A stretch of 64,000 bases of DNA, taken from contig NZ_NIZW01000014.1 in assembly GCF_002727185.1 (NCBI RefSeq), forward strand, positions 62,001 to 126,000, written 5' to 3'. The stretch is from Rhodopirellula bahusiensis. Its GTDB lineage: Bacteria; Planctomycetota; Planctomycetia; Pirellulales; Pirellulaceae. The notes below the pieces were generated by a model. That model was not told where the DNA came from. It saw only the letters and a program-made list of their open reading frames with translations, and searched no databases. Positions 25,847 to 33,917 of the stretch are shown one piece after another; position 1 is the stretch's first letter, and each line of letters starts with the position of its first letter. A program made the translations under genes and the position numbers.

Positions 25847-27259
25847 TCACTGGTCGTCGATGCCGTAGGCCTTCATGCGATCGCGAAGGGTGCCGCGGTG
25901 GATGCCCAGCATTTCGGACGCCTTCGCTCGGTTGCCTCCGGTATGTTTGATCACGGTTCGCAGGAGTGTCGGTTCCGTGGCAGCCAGGAAATCACTGTGC
26001 AGCGTCACCGATTCGGGGTTGGCTTCGATCGCGTTCTCTGACCAGACTCGAATGGATTTTTCCATCGCGAGAACCGGTGAGGTCGTTTGTGTGTCGCGTC
26101 CGGGTTTGGGTTCGGGGAAATCATCGATCGTGAGTTTGCGACCTCGGGCAACCACGGCAGCGTGCCCCACCGCGTTCTTCAGTTCACGAATGTTGCCGTG
26201 CCAAGGTCGCGCATGCAGTTGCTCGAGCAGTTTGTCATCCACTGCGGAATCGATGTCGGCGTACTTCATCGCGCTAAGGAAGTGACGGCAAAGCGGACCG
26301 ATGTCTTCCAAGCGATCTCGTAGCGGCGGAAGATGGATTTGCACTCCGGTCAGGCGATGGAACAAATCCTCGCGAAAAGCGTTGGTGGCAACGTCTTCGT
26401 GCAGGTCGCTGTTTGTCGCGGCGAGAATGCGAACGTTGGCGGTCCGTGGTTTGACGTCGCCAACACGGCAGTACTCGCCTTGTTCCAGCACCCGCAGCAG
26501 TTTGACTTGCGTGCCCAGCGGCAGGTCGCCAATTTCGTCGAGCAACACGGTTCCGCCTTCGGCGCGTTCGAACAATCCGGCGCGGTCGTCACTGGCCCCC
26601 GTGAAAGCTCCTTTGACGTGGCCAAACAGTTCGCTTTCGATCAAATCCGGATTCAGTGCGACTGGGGCGATGGGAATGTAAGGTCCATCGGCGCGGCGAC
26701 TGTGTCGATGAATCGCGGCGGCGACCAGTTCTTTGCCGGTGCCCGTTTCACCGGTGATCAGCACTGACAGATCGCTGTCGGCGACCAAGGCGATTTGCCG
26801 GAAGACTTGTTGCATCGCCGGTGACGTGCCGACCAAGACCGACGGATCGACGTTCATTGGCTGAGTCGCGGTGGGAGCCGTTCGACGCGAAGATTTTTGG
26901 AGTGCCGTTCGGCAGGTGCGCAGAGCGTCTTCGAGTTTGAATGGTTTGGTCAGGTAGTCGGTTGCTCCGTTTTTGACTGCTGCGACAGCGGTTTCCAAGT
27001 CACCAAAGGCGGTGATGATGATGACCGGAGCGTTGTCAGTTGCTTCCAAAAACTTGGGCAACGCCGTGATGCCATCTTCTTTGGGGAGACGCACGTCCAG
27101 AATCACCATGGAAACATCGTTCTGCCCCGCTAGTCGCAACCCTTCTTCTGCGCTGGATCCCGTGATGACCTCGTGCCCTTCGCTGGTGAGCATCTTTTCC
27201 AGTGCCCAGCAAATGGATGGTTCGTCGTCGACAACGAGGATGGTGTGTGCTGTGGTCAT
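25847..27259 (-). CDS. NtrC-family sigma-54 response regulator
   Basis: A 470-residue full-length regulator. The receiver domain (1-120) has [16 protein letters not shown], the phosphoacceptor in [12 protein letters not shown] and LTKPFK. The AAA+ domain has Walker A GETGTGKE, the sigma-54-contacting loop GAFTGAS, Walker [14 protein letters not shown] and RILAATN. The C-terminal Fis-like helix-turn-helix is [27 protein letters not shown]. All elements for RpoN activation are intact. It follows the sensor kinase gene by 8 bp. A palindrome and a -24/-12 promoter in the intergenic region upstream of the kinase (28715-28822) make the adjacent DUF1559 gene its best target candidate. Confidence 0.95.
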   Translation of the reverse strand: MTTAHTILVVDDEPSICWALEKMLTSEGHEVITGSSAEEGLRLAGQNDVSMVILDVRLPKEDGITALPKFLEATDNAPVIIITAFGDLETAVAAVKNGATDYLTKPFKLEDALRTCRTALQKSSRRTAPTATQPMNVDPSVLVGTSPAMQQVFRQIALVADSDLSVLITGETGTGKELVAAAIHRHSRRADGPYIPIAPVALNPDLIESELFGHVKGAFTGASDDRAGLFERAEGGTVLLDEIGDLPLGTQVKLLRVLEQGEYCRVGDVKPRTANVRILAATNSDLHEDVATNAFREDLFHRLTGVQIHLPPLRDRLEDIGPLCRHFLSAMKYADIDSAVDDKLLEQLHARPWHGNIRELKNAVGHAAVVARGRKLTIDDFPEPKPGRDTQTTSPVLAMEKSIRVWSENAIEANPESVTLHSDFLAATEPTLLRTVIKHTGGNRAKASEMLGIHRGTLRDRMKAYGIDDQ

Positions 27260-27267
27260 TTCAAAAA

Positions 27268-28689
27268 CTATGGTTCGTCCTGTTGATCTCGCGAGCCAAG
27301 CAATTGCGTGTCCAACTCGAAAATGGTTCGTTCGTTCTCACGTCGCCATCGCACCGACCCGCCCAAGTATTCGGCAGAACGTTGAACGACGGGGAGCCCC
27401 AATCCCATGCCCTCGGGCTTGGAGGTCACAAATGGTTCGAAGAGATTCCCAGCAACCTCATCCGGAACTCCGTCGCCATTGTCGGTCACGGTGACTCGAA
27501 GAAAATTCTCGTCCAGTTGTTTCAGCGAAACGTCGACTTCGTCACCCGCCTGAATGGCGTTGTGGATCAAGTTGGTCACGGCGGCGACCCACGTCGGGCC
27601 ATCTTTGATTCGGCGTTGACGAAGGTCATCGTCCAAATCCCAACGCATGTTCACTCGCAAATGTTTCGCGATGGGAGAAAGGCTGGTGCGAACGTCGTCG
27701 AAACAGGTTTGCACATCGGTTGGTCGATCCTCATCTTGGCGACCGGAGGCGACCAGCAACAGCCGGCGGACATAATCTTCGGACAGTTCAATTTGATGGA
27801 TTGCAACCCGGATGCCTTCGTCGTCGGTCGCTTGGCATTCTTGCGCATGCAGTTCGACAGCCATCCGAGCGCCCGTCAAACTGTTTCTCAATTGGTGAGC
27901 CATGCCGCCGGCGATTTGGTGCAAGAGCTTTTCGCTTTGCTGGCGGTTGATTTGATTCCAAAGTTGTTTGAGTTGGAGTGCCATGGAATCCACTGCACCG
28001 CCAAGGCGTCCAATTTCGTCGGGCACTTCTGCCTCGGGCATTTCATCGGAAACCGCCGAATCGAAGTCGCCATTGGCGACGGCTTCCACGCGTCGTTGCA
28101 GCTTGCTGATTCGACGAATCAATCGAGACGTCAGCCAAAACGTCAACGAACTGAGGGCGACGATCGTCGACAATCCCGTTGCCAGGGGAAGGATTGCGGC
28201 TTGGCGGCGGCTGGCGTTGAATTGCTCGTCCTCGAACAAAACCACGACGGCGGCGACTTGGTCTTGGCGGAGTTGACTGCCAATGGTTTGGAAAACGAAA
28301 ACTCGAAAGCGAGCTTGGTCGTCGTTGGGAACGATTGACTCCGGTAGAGGACGCTGGTCCGCCAGATATTCGCGGAACGATGCTCGGGCGGTTTCGTCCA
28401 GGCTCAGGGTGGAGGACGTGACCTGGCCGCTCGCGTTCAGCCCGATCAGTTGAGTCCGGGTCAGATCCGCCAGCGATTCCAGGACCATCGAATTGAGCGG
28501 GAAGTTGGAATCCGACAGCGTGGATTCGATCGCTGAGAACCGTTGCTCGAGGTCCTTTATCGCCCGCTGGCTGCCCAGCCAATAGGAGGCGATCGCGACC
28601 AGCACCGCGGCCAACAACGCGGTGGCGATGATGGGCGTGAGCAGGCGAAGTCGCAGCGAACGGAGAGGAGGAGATGTCACGGGGCTCAT
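27268..28689 (-). CDS. Sensor histidine kinase of the NtrB type
   Basis: A 473-residue kinase from the ATG at 28689. A first transmembrane helix (LRLLTPIIATALLAAVLVAIASYWLG), a periplasmic sensor of about 140 residues without a recognised domain, a second helix (LPLATGLSTIVALSSLTFWLTSRL), HAMP, then HisKA with a His in GGMAHQLRNSLTGARMAVELH. The HATPase has N box NLIHNAIQAG, G1 DNGDGVP and G2 GMGLGLPVV. It forms a two-component pair with the NtrC-type regulator 8 bp downstream. The first ATG in the frame at 28749 would run through the putative regulatory palindrome, so 28689 is preferred. The signal sensed is unknown. Confidence 0.94.
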   Translation of the reverse strand: MSPVTSPPLRSLRLRLLTPIIATALLAAVLVAIASYWLGSQRAIKDLEQRFSAIESTLSDSNFPLNSMVLESLADLTRTQLIGLNASGQVTSSTLSLDETARASFREYLADQRPLPESIVPNDDQARFRVFVFQTIGSQLRQDQVAAVVVLFEDEQFNASRRQAAILPLATGLSTIVALSSLTFWLTSRLIRRISKLQRRVEAVANGDFDSAVSDEMPEAEVPDEIGRLGGAVDSMALQLKQLWNQINRQQSEKLLHQIAGGMAHQLRNSLTGARMAVELHAQECQATDDEGIRVAIHQIELSEDYVRRLLLVASGRQDEDRPTDVQTCFDDVRTSLSPIAKHLRVNMRWDLDDDLRQRRIKDGPTWVAAVTNLIHNAIQAGDEVDVSLKQLDENFLRVTVTDNGDGVPDEVAGNLFEPFVTSKPEGMGLGLPVVQRSAEYLGGSVRWRRENERTIFELDTQLLGSRDQQDEP

Positions 28690-28714
28690 TCTATCTGGAT
28701 GTCCGCGCCGGAAA

Positions 28715-28734
28715 TTTCGCCGCCGATGGCGAAA
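28715..28734. promoter_or_regulatory. Candidate enhancer palindrome for the NtrC-type regulator
   Basis: TTTCGCC-GCCGAT-GGCGAAA is a perfect 7-6-7 inverted repeat. Its centre lies about 108 bp upstream of the start site predicted from the -24/-12 element at 28807-28822, the usual range for an NtrC-family enhancer. It is also just upstream of the kinase ATG, so autoregulation is possible. A weaker palindrome, CATCA-TGG-TGATG, lies at 28773-28785. Confidence 0.55.
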
Positions 28735-28806
28735 GACCCGCCGCGCCATTGGCCGAATTGAAGCATTCGGATCATCATGGTGATGTTTTCACACAAATTG
28801 CGTGGG

Positions 28807-28822
28807 TGGCACAGCGAGTGCA
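28807..28822 (+). promoter_or_regulatory. Predicted sigma-54 (-24/-12) promoter
   Basis: TGGCACAGCGAGTGCA fits TGGCACG-N4-TTGCW with two substitutions; the invariant GG (28808-28809) and GC (28820-28821) have exact spacing. It faces the DUF1559 gene at 28914, placing the start site about 80 nt before the ATG. The neighbouring NtrC-type activator strengthens the call. Confidence 0.68.
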
Positions 28823-28913
28823 ATGGTTTATTCGCGTCGCAACCAGATGACTTGCTTGCATTGCCCAATTGGGGGCCTCTGGAACGAGGTCCTCCTCACG
28901 AAGGAATCGCTTG

Positions 28914-29933
28914 ATGAAAAATTGTTCTGCCGCCCGCTCCGCTTTCACTTTGGTCGAACTGTTGGTGGTCATCGCCATCATCGGTGTCTTGGTTGGGCTG
29001 CTGCTGCCCGCCGTGCAATCCGCTCGAGAAGCGGCTCGTCGGATGCAGTGCAGCAACAATCTGAAGCAGATCGCGTTGTCCGTCCACAACTACCAAAGTG
29101 CCTACAAAAAGTTCCCACCCTCTGCACTCGTTGATTTGAGCGTGACCTCCACCGGCAACAACGGGTCTTGGGGAGTTCACGGCCGGATCTTGCCTTTTCT
29201 AGAACAAGGCAATGTGTACGAGAACATTGATCTGTCGTTGGCTTGGGACAACCAAGTTGCGATCGACGGTCTGAAGATTCCGACCTACGCCTGCCCGAGT
29301 GATCCGGGAACGGACCAAGAGCGAACGTTCAGCGACGGACGGCCCACGCTGTATCCAACCACTTACGGTTTCAACTTTGGTCGTTGGTTTGTGTTCGACC
29401 CCGCGACCCAAAAAGCTGGCGATGGAATGTTCGCTCCCAACCAGTTCTACAGTTTTCGGGATTGCTTGGACGGAAGCAGTCACACGTTGCTGACCGGCGA
29501 AGTGAAAGCTTGGACGCCCTACCAACGCAACGGTGGCCCGTCAGACACGGCGATCCCAGCCAATCAAAATCAGGCCGAGTTGATCGTCGCCAGCGGTGCT
29601 CAGTTCAAGAACACGGGCCACACCGAATGGCCGGATGGTCGCTGCCACCACACGGGATTCACCGTGACGTTACCGCCCAACAGTGACGTGGAATTCGAGA
29701 CGGGTGGGCAACTGTACGAACAGATGGATTTTAGTTCATGGCAAGAAGGAAAAGACGGTCAAAGCGGTAACCCGACCTACGCCATGATCACGTCCCGCAG
29801 TCACCACGTTGGATTGGTGCAAGTCGCGAGGGTCGATGGGAGTGTGGCTTCGGTCACGGAGTCGGTGGATCTTTCGATATGGCACGCACTCGGAACGCGA
29901 GCCGGTCGCGAGGTCATTCAGGGCGAATACTGA
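28914..29933 (+). CDS. DUF1559 pseudopilin-like protein (sigma-54 linked)
   Basis: A 339-residue protein. The ATG at 28914 is chosen for the AAGGA about 9 nt upstream and the short basic leader MKNCSAARS before AFTLVELLVVIAIIGVLVGLLLPAVQSAREAARRMQCSNNLKQIA. The DUF1559 body contains CPSDPGTDQERTFSDG, FRDCLDGSSHTLL and the C-terminal SRSHHVGLVQVARVDGSVASVTESVDLSIWHALGTRAGREV. It is divergent from the sensor kinase/NtrC pair and has a predicted sigma-54 promoter, so it is probably the output gene of that two-component system. It is less similar to the iron-region copies than those are to each other. Confidence 0.93.
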   Translation: MKNCSAARSAFTLVELLVVIAIIGVLVGLLLPAVQSAREAARRMQCSNNLKQIALSVHNYQSAYKKFPPSALVDLSVTSTGNNGSWGVHGRILPFLEQGNVYENIDLSLAWDNQVAIDGLKIPTYACPSDPGTDQERTFSDGRPTLYPTTYGFNFGRWFVFDPATQKAGDGMFAPNQFYSFRDCLDGSSHTLLTGEVKAWTPYQRNGGPSDTAIPANQNQAELIVASGAQFKNTGHTEWPDGRCHHTGFTVTLPPNSDVEFETGGQLYEQMDFSSWQEGKDGQSGNPTYAMITSRSHHVGLVQVARVDGSVASVTESVDLSIWHALGTRAGREVIQGEY

Positions 29934-30081
29934 TTTTGTGTTGAGACGCACCGCGGATGAGGTCGGCTTTTGGGGAAGTACGTTGCCCCTGAATGTGATT
30001 CCTCGTCCCGCGGCGGTGGTGAGCGAAGACCCGAAAAAGTTTCTCGTCGCAAAAAAGGAAATATGTTTGGCGGTTGTTGGG

Positions 30082-30101
30082 ATGAGTCGCAACTGACTCA
30101 T
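30082..30101. promoter_or_regulatory. Perfect inverted repeat upstream of the EF-hand gene
   Basis: ATGAGTC-GCAACT-GACTCAT has 7-bp perfect arms with a 6-nt spacer, in the 236-bp gap between the DUF1559 gene and the EF-hand gene, about 68 bp before the latter's ATG. It has no following T-run, so an operator is more likely than a terminator. The cognate regulator is unknown. Confidence 0.4.
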
Positions 30102-30169
30102 TAGCAGCATGTGATCAAGGGTTTGATCGCGGGCTTGCAATCATTCCCACACCACTGGAGGCCTCCGCG

Positions 30170-31069
30170 ATGAAGGCACTGACTCAATTTTCGTTCGTTG
30201 TACTGACTGTTGCTGGCATGTGTTCCGCGGTGGCTCAGCCGCCTGAACGCGGAGACCGCGAAGGACGGGGCGGCCGGCCTGGAGCCGATCGTGGCCAACG
30301 TTCGCCCGTCGAGCGTTTGATGCGTTTGGACAAGGACGAAGACGGCAAGCTGACCGAAGAAGAAGTGGGCGATTCCCGGCTCAAATCGTTGATCACCCGA
30401 GCGGACAAAGACAAAGACGGCGTCGTGACTCGTGAAGAGCTCGAAGCGATGGTCGGAAGCCGCGAACTTGGCGATGGCGCACGCGGTCCTCGCGGCAACG
30501 GTGACCGCGGTCCACGTGGCGACGGCGATCGTGGCCCACGCGGTGAAGGTGATCGAGGTCCTCGCGGTGAAGGTCGCGGGCCCGAAGATGGTGCTCGACG
30601 CGGCCCGCGAGATGGTGATGGTGACCGTGGTCCCCGTGCTGATGGCGACCGTGGTCCTCGAGGCGAAGAAGGCCGTGGACCTCATGGCGAAGGTGACCGC
30701 GGACGCGGCCCTGGACCAGGTTTCGGTGGACCACCACGCGATGGCGACATGCAAGGTCGTCGTGGTCCCGGCGGGCCTCCACAAGTGGGCCAGGTATTGC
30801 CAGCGTTCGTGCAAGAGCACATGAGTCTGAGCGACGAACAACGCGAAGCGATTGCAAAGCTGCAGGCCAAGGTGGATGCGGAGCTCAAAGAGATCTTGAG
30901 CGAAGAGCAGCTGCAAGCGATGCGTCGTGGTCCTGGCCAGGGACCTCACTCGGCCGAAGGACACGAGCATCATCACGGCGATCATTCGGAAGGTGCTGAT
31001 CGCCCCTCGCGTCCAGATCGCCCAGAAGGCGGTGACCGCCCCGAACGTGCTGATCGGCCCGAACGCTAG
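30170..31069 (+). CDS. Exported EF-hand protein with Gly-Asp-Arg-Pro repeats
   Basis: A 299-residue protein with signal peptide MKALTQFSFVVLTVAGMCSAVAQ. Two EF-hand loops, DKDEDGKLTEEE and DKDKDGVVTREE, lie about 25 residues apart at roughly 53-64 and 78-89 and should bind Ca2+. From about 100 to 205 comes a degenerate repeat of GDRGPRG(D/E) units, resembling a charged collagen-like sequence. A helical segment follows (MSLSDEQREAIAKLQAKVDAELKEILSEEQLQAM, as in Spy/CpxP-like or Zn-resistance-associated proteins), then a His-rich GHEHHHGDH patch and an RPERADRPER tail. The His cluster could bind transition metals. The function is unknown; a clear terminator lies downstream. Confidence 0.85.
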   Translation: MKALTQFSFVVLTVAGMCSAVAQPPERGDREGRGGRPGADRGQRSPVERLMRLDKDEDGKLTEEEVGDSRLKSLITRADKDKDGVVTREELEAMVGSRELGDGARGPRGNGDRGPRGDGDRGPRGEGDRGPRGEGRGPEDGARRGPRDGDGDRGPRADGDRGPRGEEGRGPHGEGDRGRGPGPGFGGPPRDGDMQGRRGPGGPPQVGQVLPAFVQEHMSLSDEQREAIAKLQAKVDAELKEILSEEQLQAMRRGPGQGPHSAEGHEHHHGDHSEGADRPSRPDRPEGGDRPERADRPER

Positions 31070-31095
31070 TCGTCGCAGGATTCACGAACGGCAAG

Positions 31096-31114
31096 GTCTG
31101 CTAACCAAGCAGAC
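31096..31114. repeat. Short hairpin after the EF-hand gene
   Basis: GTCTGCT-AACCA-AGCAGAC is a perfect 7-bp stem with a 5-nt loop, 26 bp beyond the EF-hand stop and followed 40 bp later by the intrinsic terminator. It may stabilise the transcript end. Confidence 0.45.
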
Positions 31115-31154
31115 TGCCCAAGCAAGCAGACGACACAGCCAATAAGCTCGCATT

Positions 31155-31195
31155 GCTCGGGTCGATTTCTTCGGAATTCGATCCGAGCTTTTTTT
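31155..31195 (+). terminator. Rho-independent terminator of the EF-hand gene
   Basis: GCTCGGGTCGA (31155-31165) pairs with TCGATCCGAGC (31178-31188) with one G-U, and seven Ts follow directly (31189-31195). It is the clearest intrinsic terminator in the window. Confidence 0.9.
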
Positions 31196-31254
31196 GTGAA
31201 TCGACTGCATCAAAACCGATACACAAACGGTTCAACATCCGAGGCGGTCCCGAT

Positions 31255-32166
31255 TCAGTAGACCATTGGGACGAAGACTTCTTGAGGGAGCTCATTGCGT
31301 TTGTACTCATCGCTGTGCAGGCGATCCGGCAACTCCACCGTATCCTGCGGGACTTCGCCGTAAGGGATTTGCGAGAGCAAGTGATGGATGCAATTCAGTC
31401 GTGCTCTTTTCTTGTCGTTGCCTTCGACAACCCACCAAGGTGCCTCGGGAATGTGTGAACGTTCCAGCATGATTTCCTTGGCTTTGGTGTATTGCTCCCA
31501 TCGTCGACGAGATTCCAAATCCATGGGACTGAGTTTCCATTGCTTCAACGGGTCGTTGATACGGCATTGAAACCGAAACTCTTGTTCGTCATCCGTGATG
31601 GAGAACCAATACTTCAGCAGGATTGTTCCCGAGTCAACGATCATCCGTTCAAAGTCGGGGACGGTTCGAAAGAATTGTTCGTATTCCTGATCGGTGCAAA
31701 ATCCCATCACACGCTCGACCCCGGCGCGGTTGTACCAACTGCGGTCAAACAGCACGATCTCTCCGCCGGCAGGAAGGTGCGGTGTGTAGCGTTGGAAATA
31801 CCACTGCGTCTTTTCGCGTTCGTTGGGTGCCGGCAATGCGACAACGCGGCAAACACGTGGATTCAGTCGCTGGGTAATGCGTTTGATCGCACCGCCCTTG
31901 CCCGCGGCATCGCGACCTTCAAACAACACCGCGACTTTGACACGATTCGCGACCACCCATTCTTGAAGCTTCACCAGTTCCAGCTGCAGTTTCAGCAAAC
32001 TGGCAAAGTACTCTTTGCGGCCAATCTTGCCGCCGTCATCAGTGGTGCGTTTCGCGGAACGTTCCATCAACGCATCGCCGATCTCGGCTTCGATTTCTTC
32101 GTCGATGGAATCCAGGATGTCGTCGCGGATTCGGTCGTAGTCAGTGGGAAGGTTGTTGTCTGACAC
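31255..32166 (-). CDS. ppk2: Polyphosphate kinase 2
   Basis: A 303-residue protein starting at GTG 32166 (AGGA 10-13 nt upstream). Walker A GRDAAGKGG is at residues 84-92, the Walker B/lid region IVLFDRSWYNRAGVERVMGFC at about 137-157, and KYWFSITDDEQEFRFQCRINDPLKQWKLSPMD follows. This single-domain PPK2 uses polyphosphate to phosphorylate nucleoside mono- or diphosphates; the subclass cannot be fixed by eye. Upstream are a 74-residue coiled-coil protein (4-bp gap) and a Na/phosphate cotransporter (11 bp further), a likely operon for phosphate uptake and storage as polyphosphate. Confidence 0.95.
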   Translation of the reverse strand: MSDNNLPTDYDRIRDDILDSIDEEIEAEIGDALMERSAKRTTDDGGKIGRKEYFASLLKLQLELVKLQEWVVANRVKVAVLFEGRDAAGKGGAIKRITQRLNPRVCRVVALPAPNEREKTQWYFQRYTPHLPAGGEIVLFDRSWYNRAGVERVMGFCTDQEYEQFFRTVPDFERMIVDSGTILLKYWFSITDDEQEFRFQCRINDPLKQWKLSPMDLESRRRWEQYTKAKEIMLERSHIPEAPWWVVEGNDKKRARLNCIHHLLSQIPYGEVPQDTVELPDRLHSDEYKRNELPQEVFVPMVY

Positions 32167-32170
32167 GGTG

Positions 32171-32395
32171 CTATTTTTCCTTGCGGTATTCTTCGACTAG
32201 GAACGCCAAGAATTCGCGAATCGATCGCAACGAGAACTCGGCACTCTTCATGTGGTTTTCCAGACCCTCAATTTGGATCTCTTGCTCGGCCTCTTCGCGG
32301 CGCTGCATCTCCGCTTTCAACTGACTCAACGTCGATTCAGTGTCCTCGATCAGGTTGCGGACCGTTTGCGTCGAATAGTGTTTGAATTCACTCAC
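32171..32395 (-). CDS. Small coiled-coil protein in the phosphate operon
   Basis: A 74-residue protein with GTG start at 32395: AAGG lies 5-8 nt upstream and the residues before it belong to the end of the upstream cotransporter. The sequence TVRNLIEDTESTLSQLKAEMQRREEAEQEIQIEGLENHMKSAEFSLRSIREFLAFLVEEYRKE is almost entirely helical with heptad character. No domain is recognised. Its tight placement between the Na/Pi cotransporter and PPK2 (11 and 4 bp gaps) suggests a regulatory or scaffolding partner of one of them. Confidence 0.75.
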   Translation of the reverse strand: MSEFKHYSTQTVRNLIEDTESTLSQLKAEMQRREEAEQEIQIEGLENHMKSAEFSLRSIREFLAFLVEEYRKEK

Positions 32396-32406
32396 AGAGA
32401 TGCCTT

Positions 32407-33591
32407 CTAAAGAATGCTGGAGATGCCCAGGCACAGCCCGGGGATGAGAAAGAACACGCCGACGATGTAAGCCAACGCGATCAGTTTGTTCTCGGACGCG
32501 GTCGCACCCAACCATTCAGCAGCACGCACTGGTGTGTATCGAAGGAACGGAATTCCGTAGATCACCAGGACCCCGAGCACGTTGTAGGTCAGGTGAATGA
32601 AGGCGATTTGCAAGGCCGCGGCTTGGTTGCCATCGACCGCCGTCGCGGCGAGCAACGCGGTGATGCATGTTCCAATGTTGGCACCCAAAGTGAAAGGATA
32701 GATCTGTTTCAAGCCAAACGCCCCCGATCCAGCCAACGGCACCATCAGCGAGGTGGTCGTTGACGATGACTGAACCAAAATTGTCACAAACGTGCCCGAT
32801 GCGATTCCGGAGAGAGGACCCTTGCCGATCGCTGCGTGCATGATGTCTTTGGCTCGCCCTACCATCAGATGTTTCAGCAATTTGCCCACGTAGTGAATGG
32901 TGAAGAAAATGATCACGATGCCGACCACGATCAGGATCAATCCACCCAATCCAGCCGACAGGCTTTCCACCGAATGCTTGGCACCGTCCACGATCGGAGC
33001 CGTGGAAGCTTTGACAAAGTTCAATCCTTTCATCGAAGCGTTTTCGACAACGAAGAGACTCGCGAGGGCGCTGCCCATCCGCTCGAGTATCCCGAACATC
33101 ATTTCCAGCGGCAGAAAGATCACCACCGACAACAGGTTGAAGAAGTCATGCACCGTCGCAGCGGCAAACGCGCGGGCAAATTCTTTCTTCTCGCGGACGT
33201 GACCGAGTGACACGATCGTGTTGGTGATCGAGGTGCCAATGTTGGCGCCCATGACCATTGGGACTGCTACGGACACCGGCAAACCGCCGGCAACCAGTCC
33301 GACGATGATGGACGTTACGGTCGAAGAGGATTGAATCAAGGCGGTGGCGACGGTTCCGACGACCAAACCCGCGAATGGATTGGTCGCGAACGAGAACATT
33401 TCCTTGGCTTCGTCACCCGTCGCGGTCTTGAAACCAGATCCGATCAGTCCCACCGCGCAGATGAGGAAGTAGACCAACACGGCGACCGCGATCCATTGCA
33501 GAACCGGTTTTCGGCTACTTGCAGAGGCCATCTCTTCTGACACCGCCTCTTCTAAGACGGCGTCCGCAACGCTTTCGCTGGCTGGATTCAT
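32407..33591 (-). CDS. Na+/phosphate cotransporter (NptA/NaPi-II family)
   Basis: A 394-residue membrane protein. The two inverted repeats each carry the family QSSS signature: LIQSSSTVTSIIVGLVAGGLPV with VMGANIGTSITNTIVSLG, and LVQSSSTTTSLMVPLAG with TLGANIGTCITALLAA. About eight to ten transmembrane helices are visible; the family imports phosphate with sodium across the inner membrane. The PhoU-like tail found in some bacterial members is absent. Sodium coupling suits a marine host. It heads the operon with the coiled-coil protein and PPK2. Confidence 0.94.
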   Translation of the reverse strand: MNPASESVADAVLEEAVSEEMASASSRKPVLQWIAVAVLVYFLICAVGLIGSGFKTATGDEAKEMFSFATNPFAGLVVGTVATALIQSSSTVTSIIVGLVAGGLPVSVAVPMVMGANIGTSITNTIVSLGHVREKKEFARAFAAATVHDFFNLLSVVIFLPLEMMFGILERMGSALASLFVVENASMKGLNFVKASTAPIVDGAKHSVESLSAGLGGLILIVVGIVIIFFTIHYVGKLLKHLMVGRAKDIMHAAIGKGPLSGIASGTFVTILVQSSSTTTSLMVPLAGSGAFGLKQIYPFTLGANIGTCITALLAATAVDGNQAAALQIAFIHLTYNVLGVLVIYGIPFLRYTPVRAAEWLGATASENKLIALAYIVGVFFLIPGLCLGISSIL

Positions 33592-33917
33592 GGGAAGACC
33601 GTGGTTGGAGAGCGAAAGCTCGGTGGATGAGAGCCCGTTCGGTTTGGAAACAGTCTCGGAGCAAGACGATTGCCATTGGCTGGATAGGTTATGAGAACCT
33701 CATTGAAATCAATCAACCGTCACTCGCAATGGTGTCGGAAATGACGCGAATCGCTGGCGAGAGCGGACAAGCCTGCTTTTTGCGGGTGTTTATGAAGCTG
33801 CTCCGATCTGAGGTATCAAACTCAGAACAGAAGTTCATCGAAACTTCACGAGCCAGCCCAGGTCAGGATCGAGCGACCGTCCCGACACCGCTCGAGTTCC
33901 TGTTCCCAAATCTCGCG
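33592..33917. other. Intergenic region upstream of the phosphate operon
   Basis: 326 bp without a supported gene, between the nucleoside hydrolase stop and the cotransporter start (both leftward). It contains a short palindrome ATGAG-AAC-CTCAT (33691-33703) about 100 bp before the cotransporter ATG. A clear PhoB box (repeated CTGTCAT) is not visible. A rightward frame spans the region but overlaps real genes at both ends and has no family features. Confidence 0.5.

Noticed and set aside
30480-30720. Periodic repeats resembling a CRISPR or satellite array.
   Set aside because: They are the coding repeats of the Gly-Asp-Arg-Pro region with a codon-level period and no spacers.
33592-33750. Possible PhoB box in front of the Na/phosphate cotransporter.
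   Set aside because: Only scattered partial matches to CTGTCAT repeats; the short ATGAG-AAC-CTCAT palindrome does not fit the Pho box.
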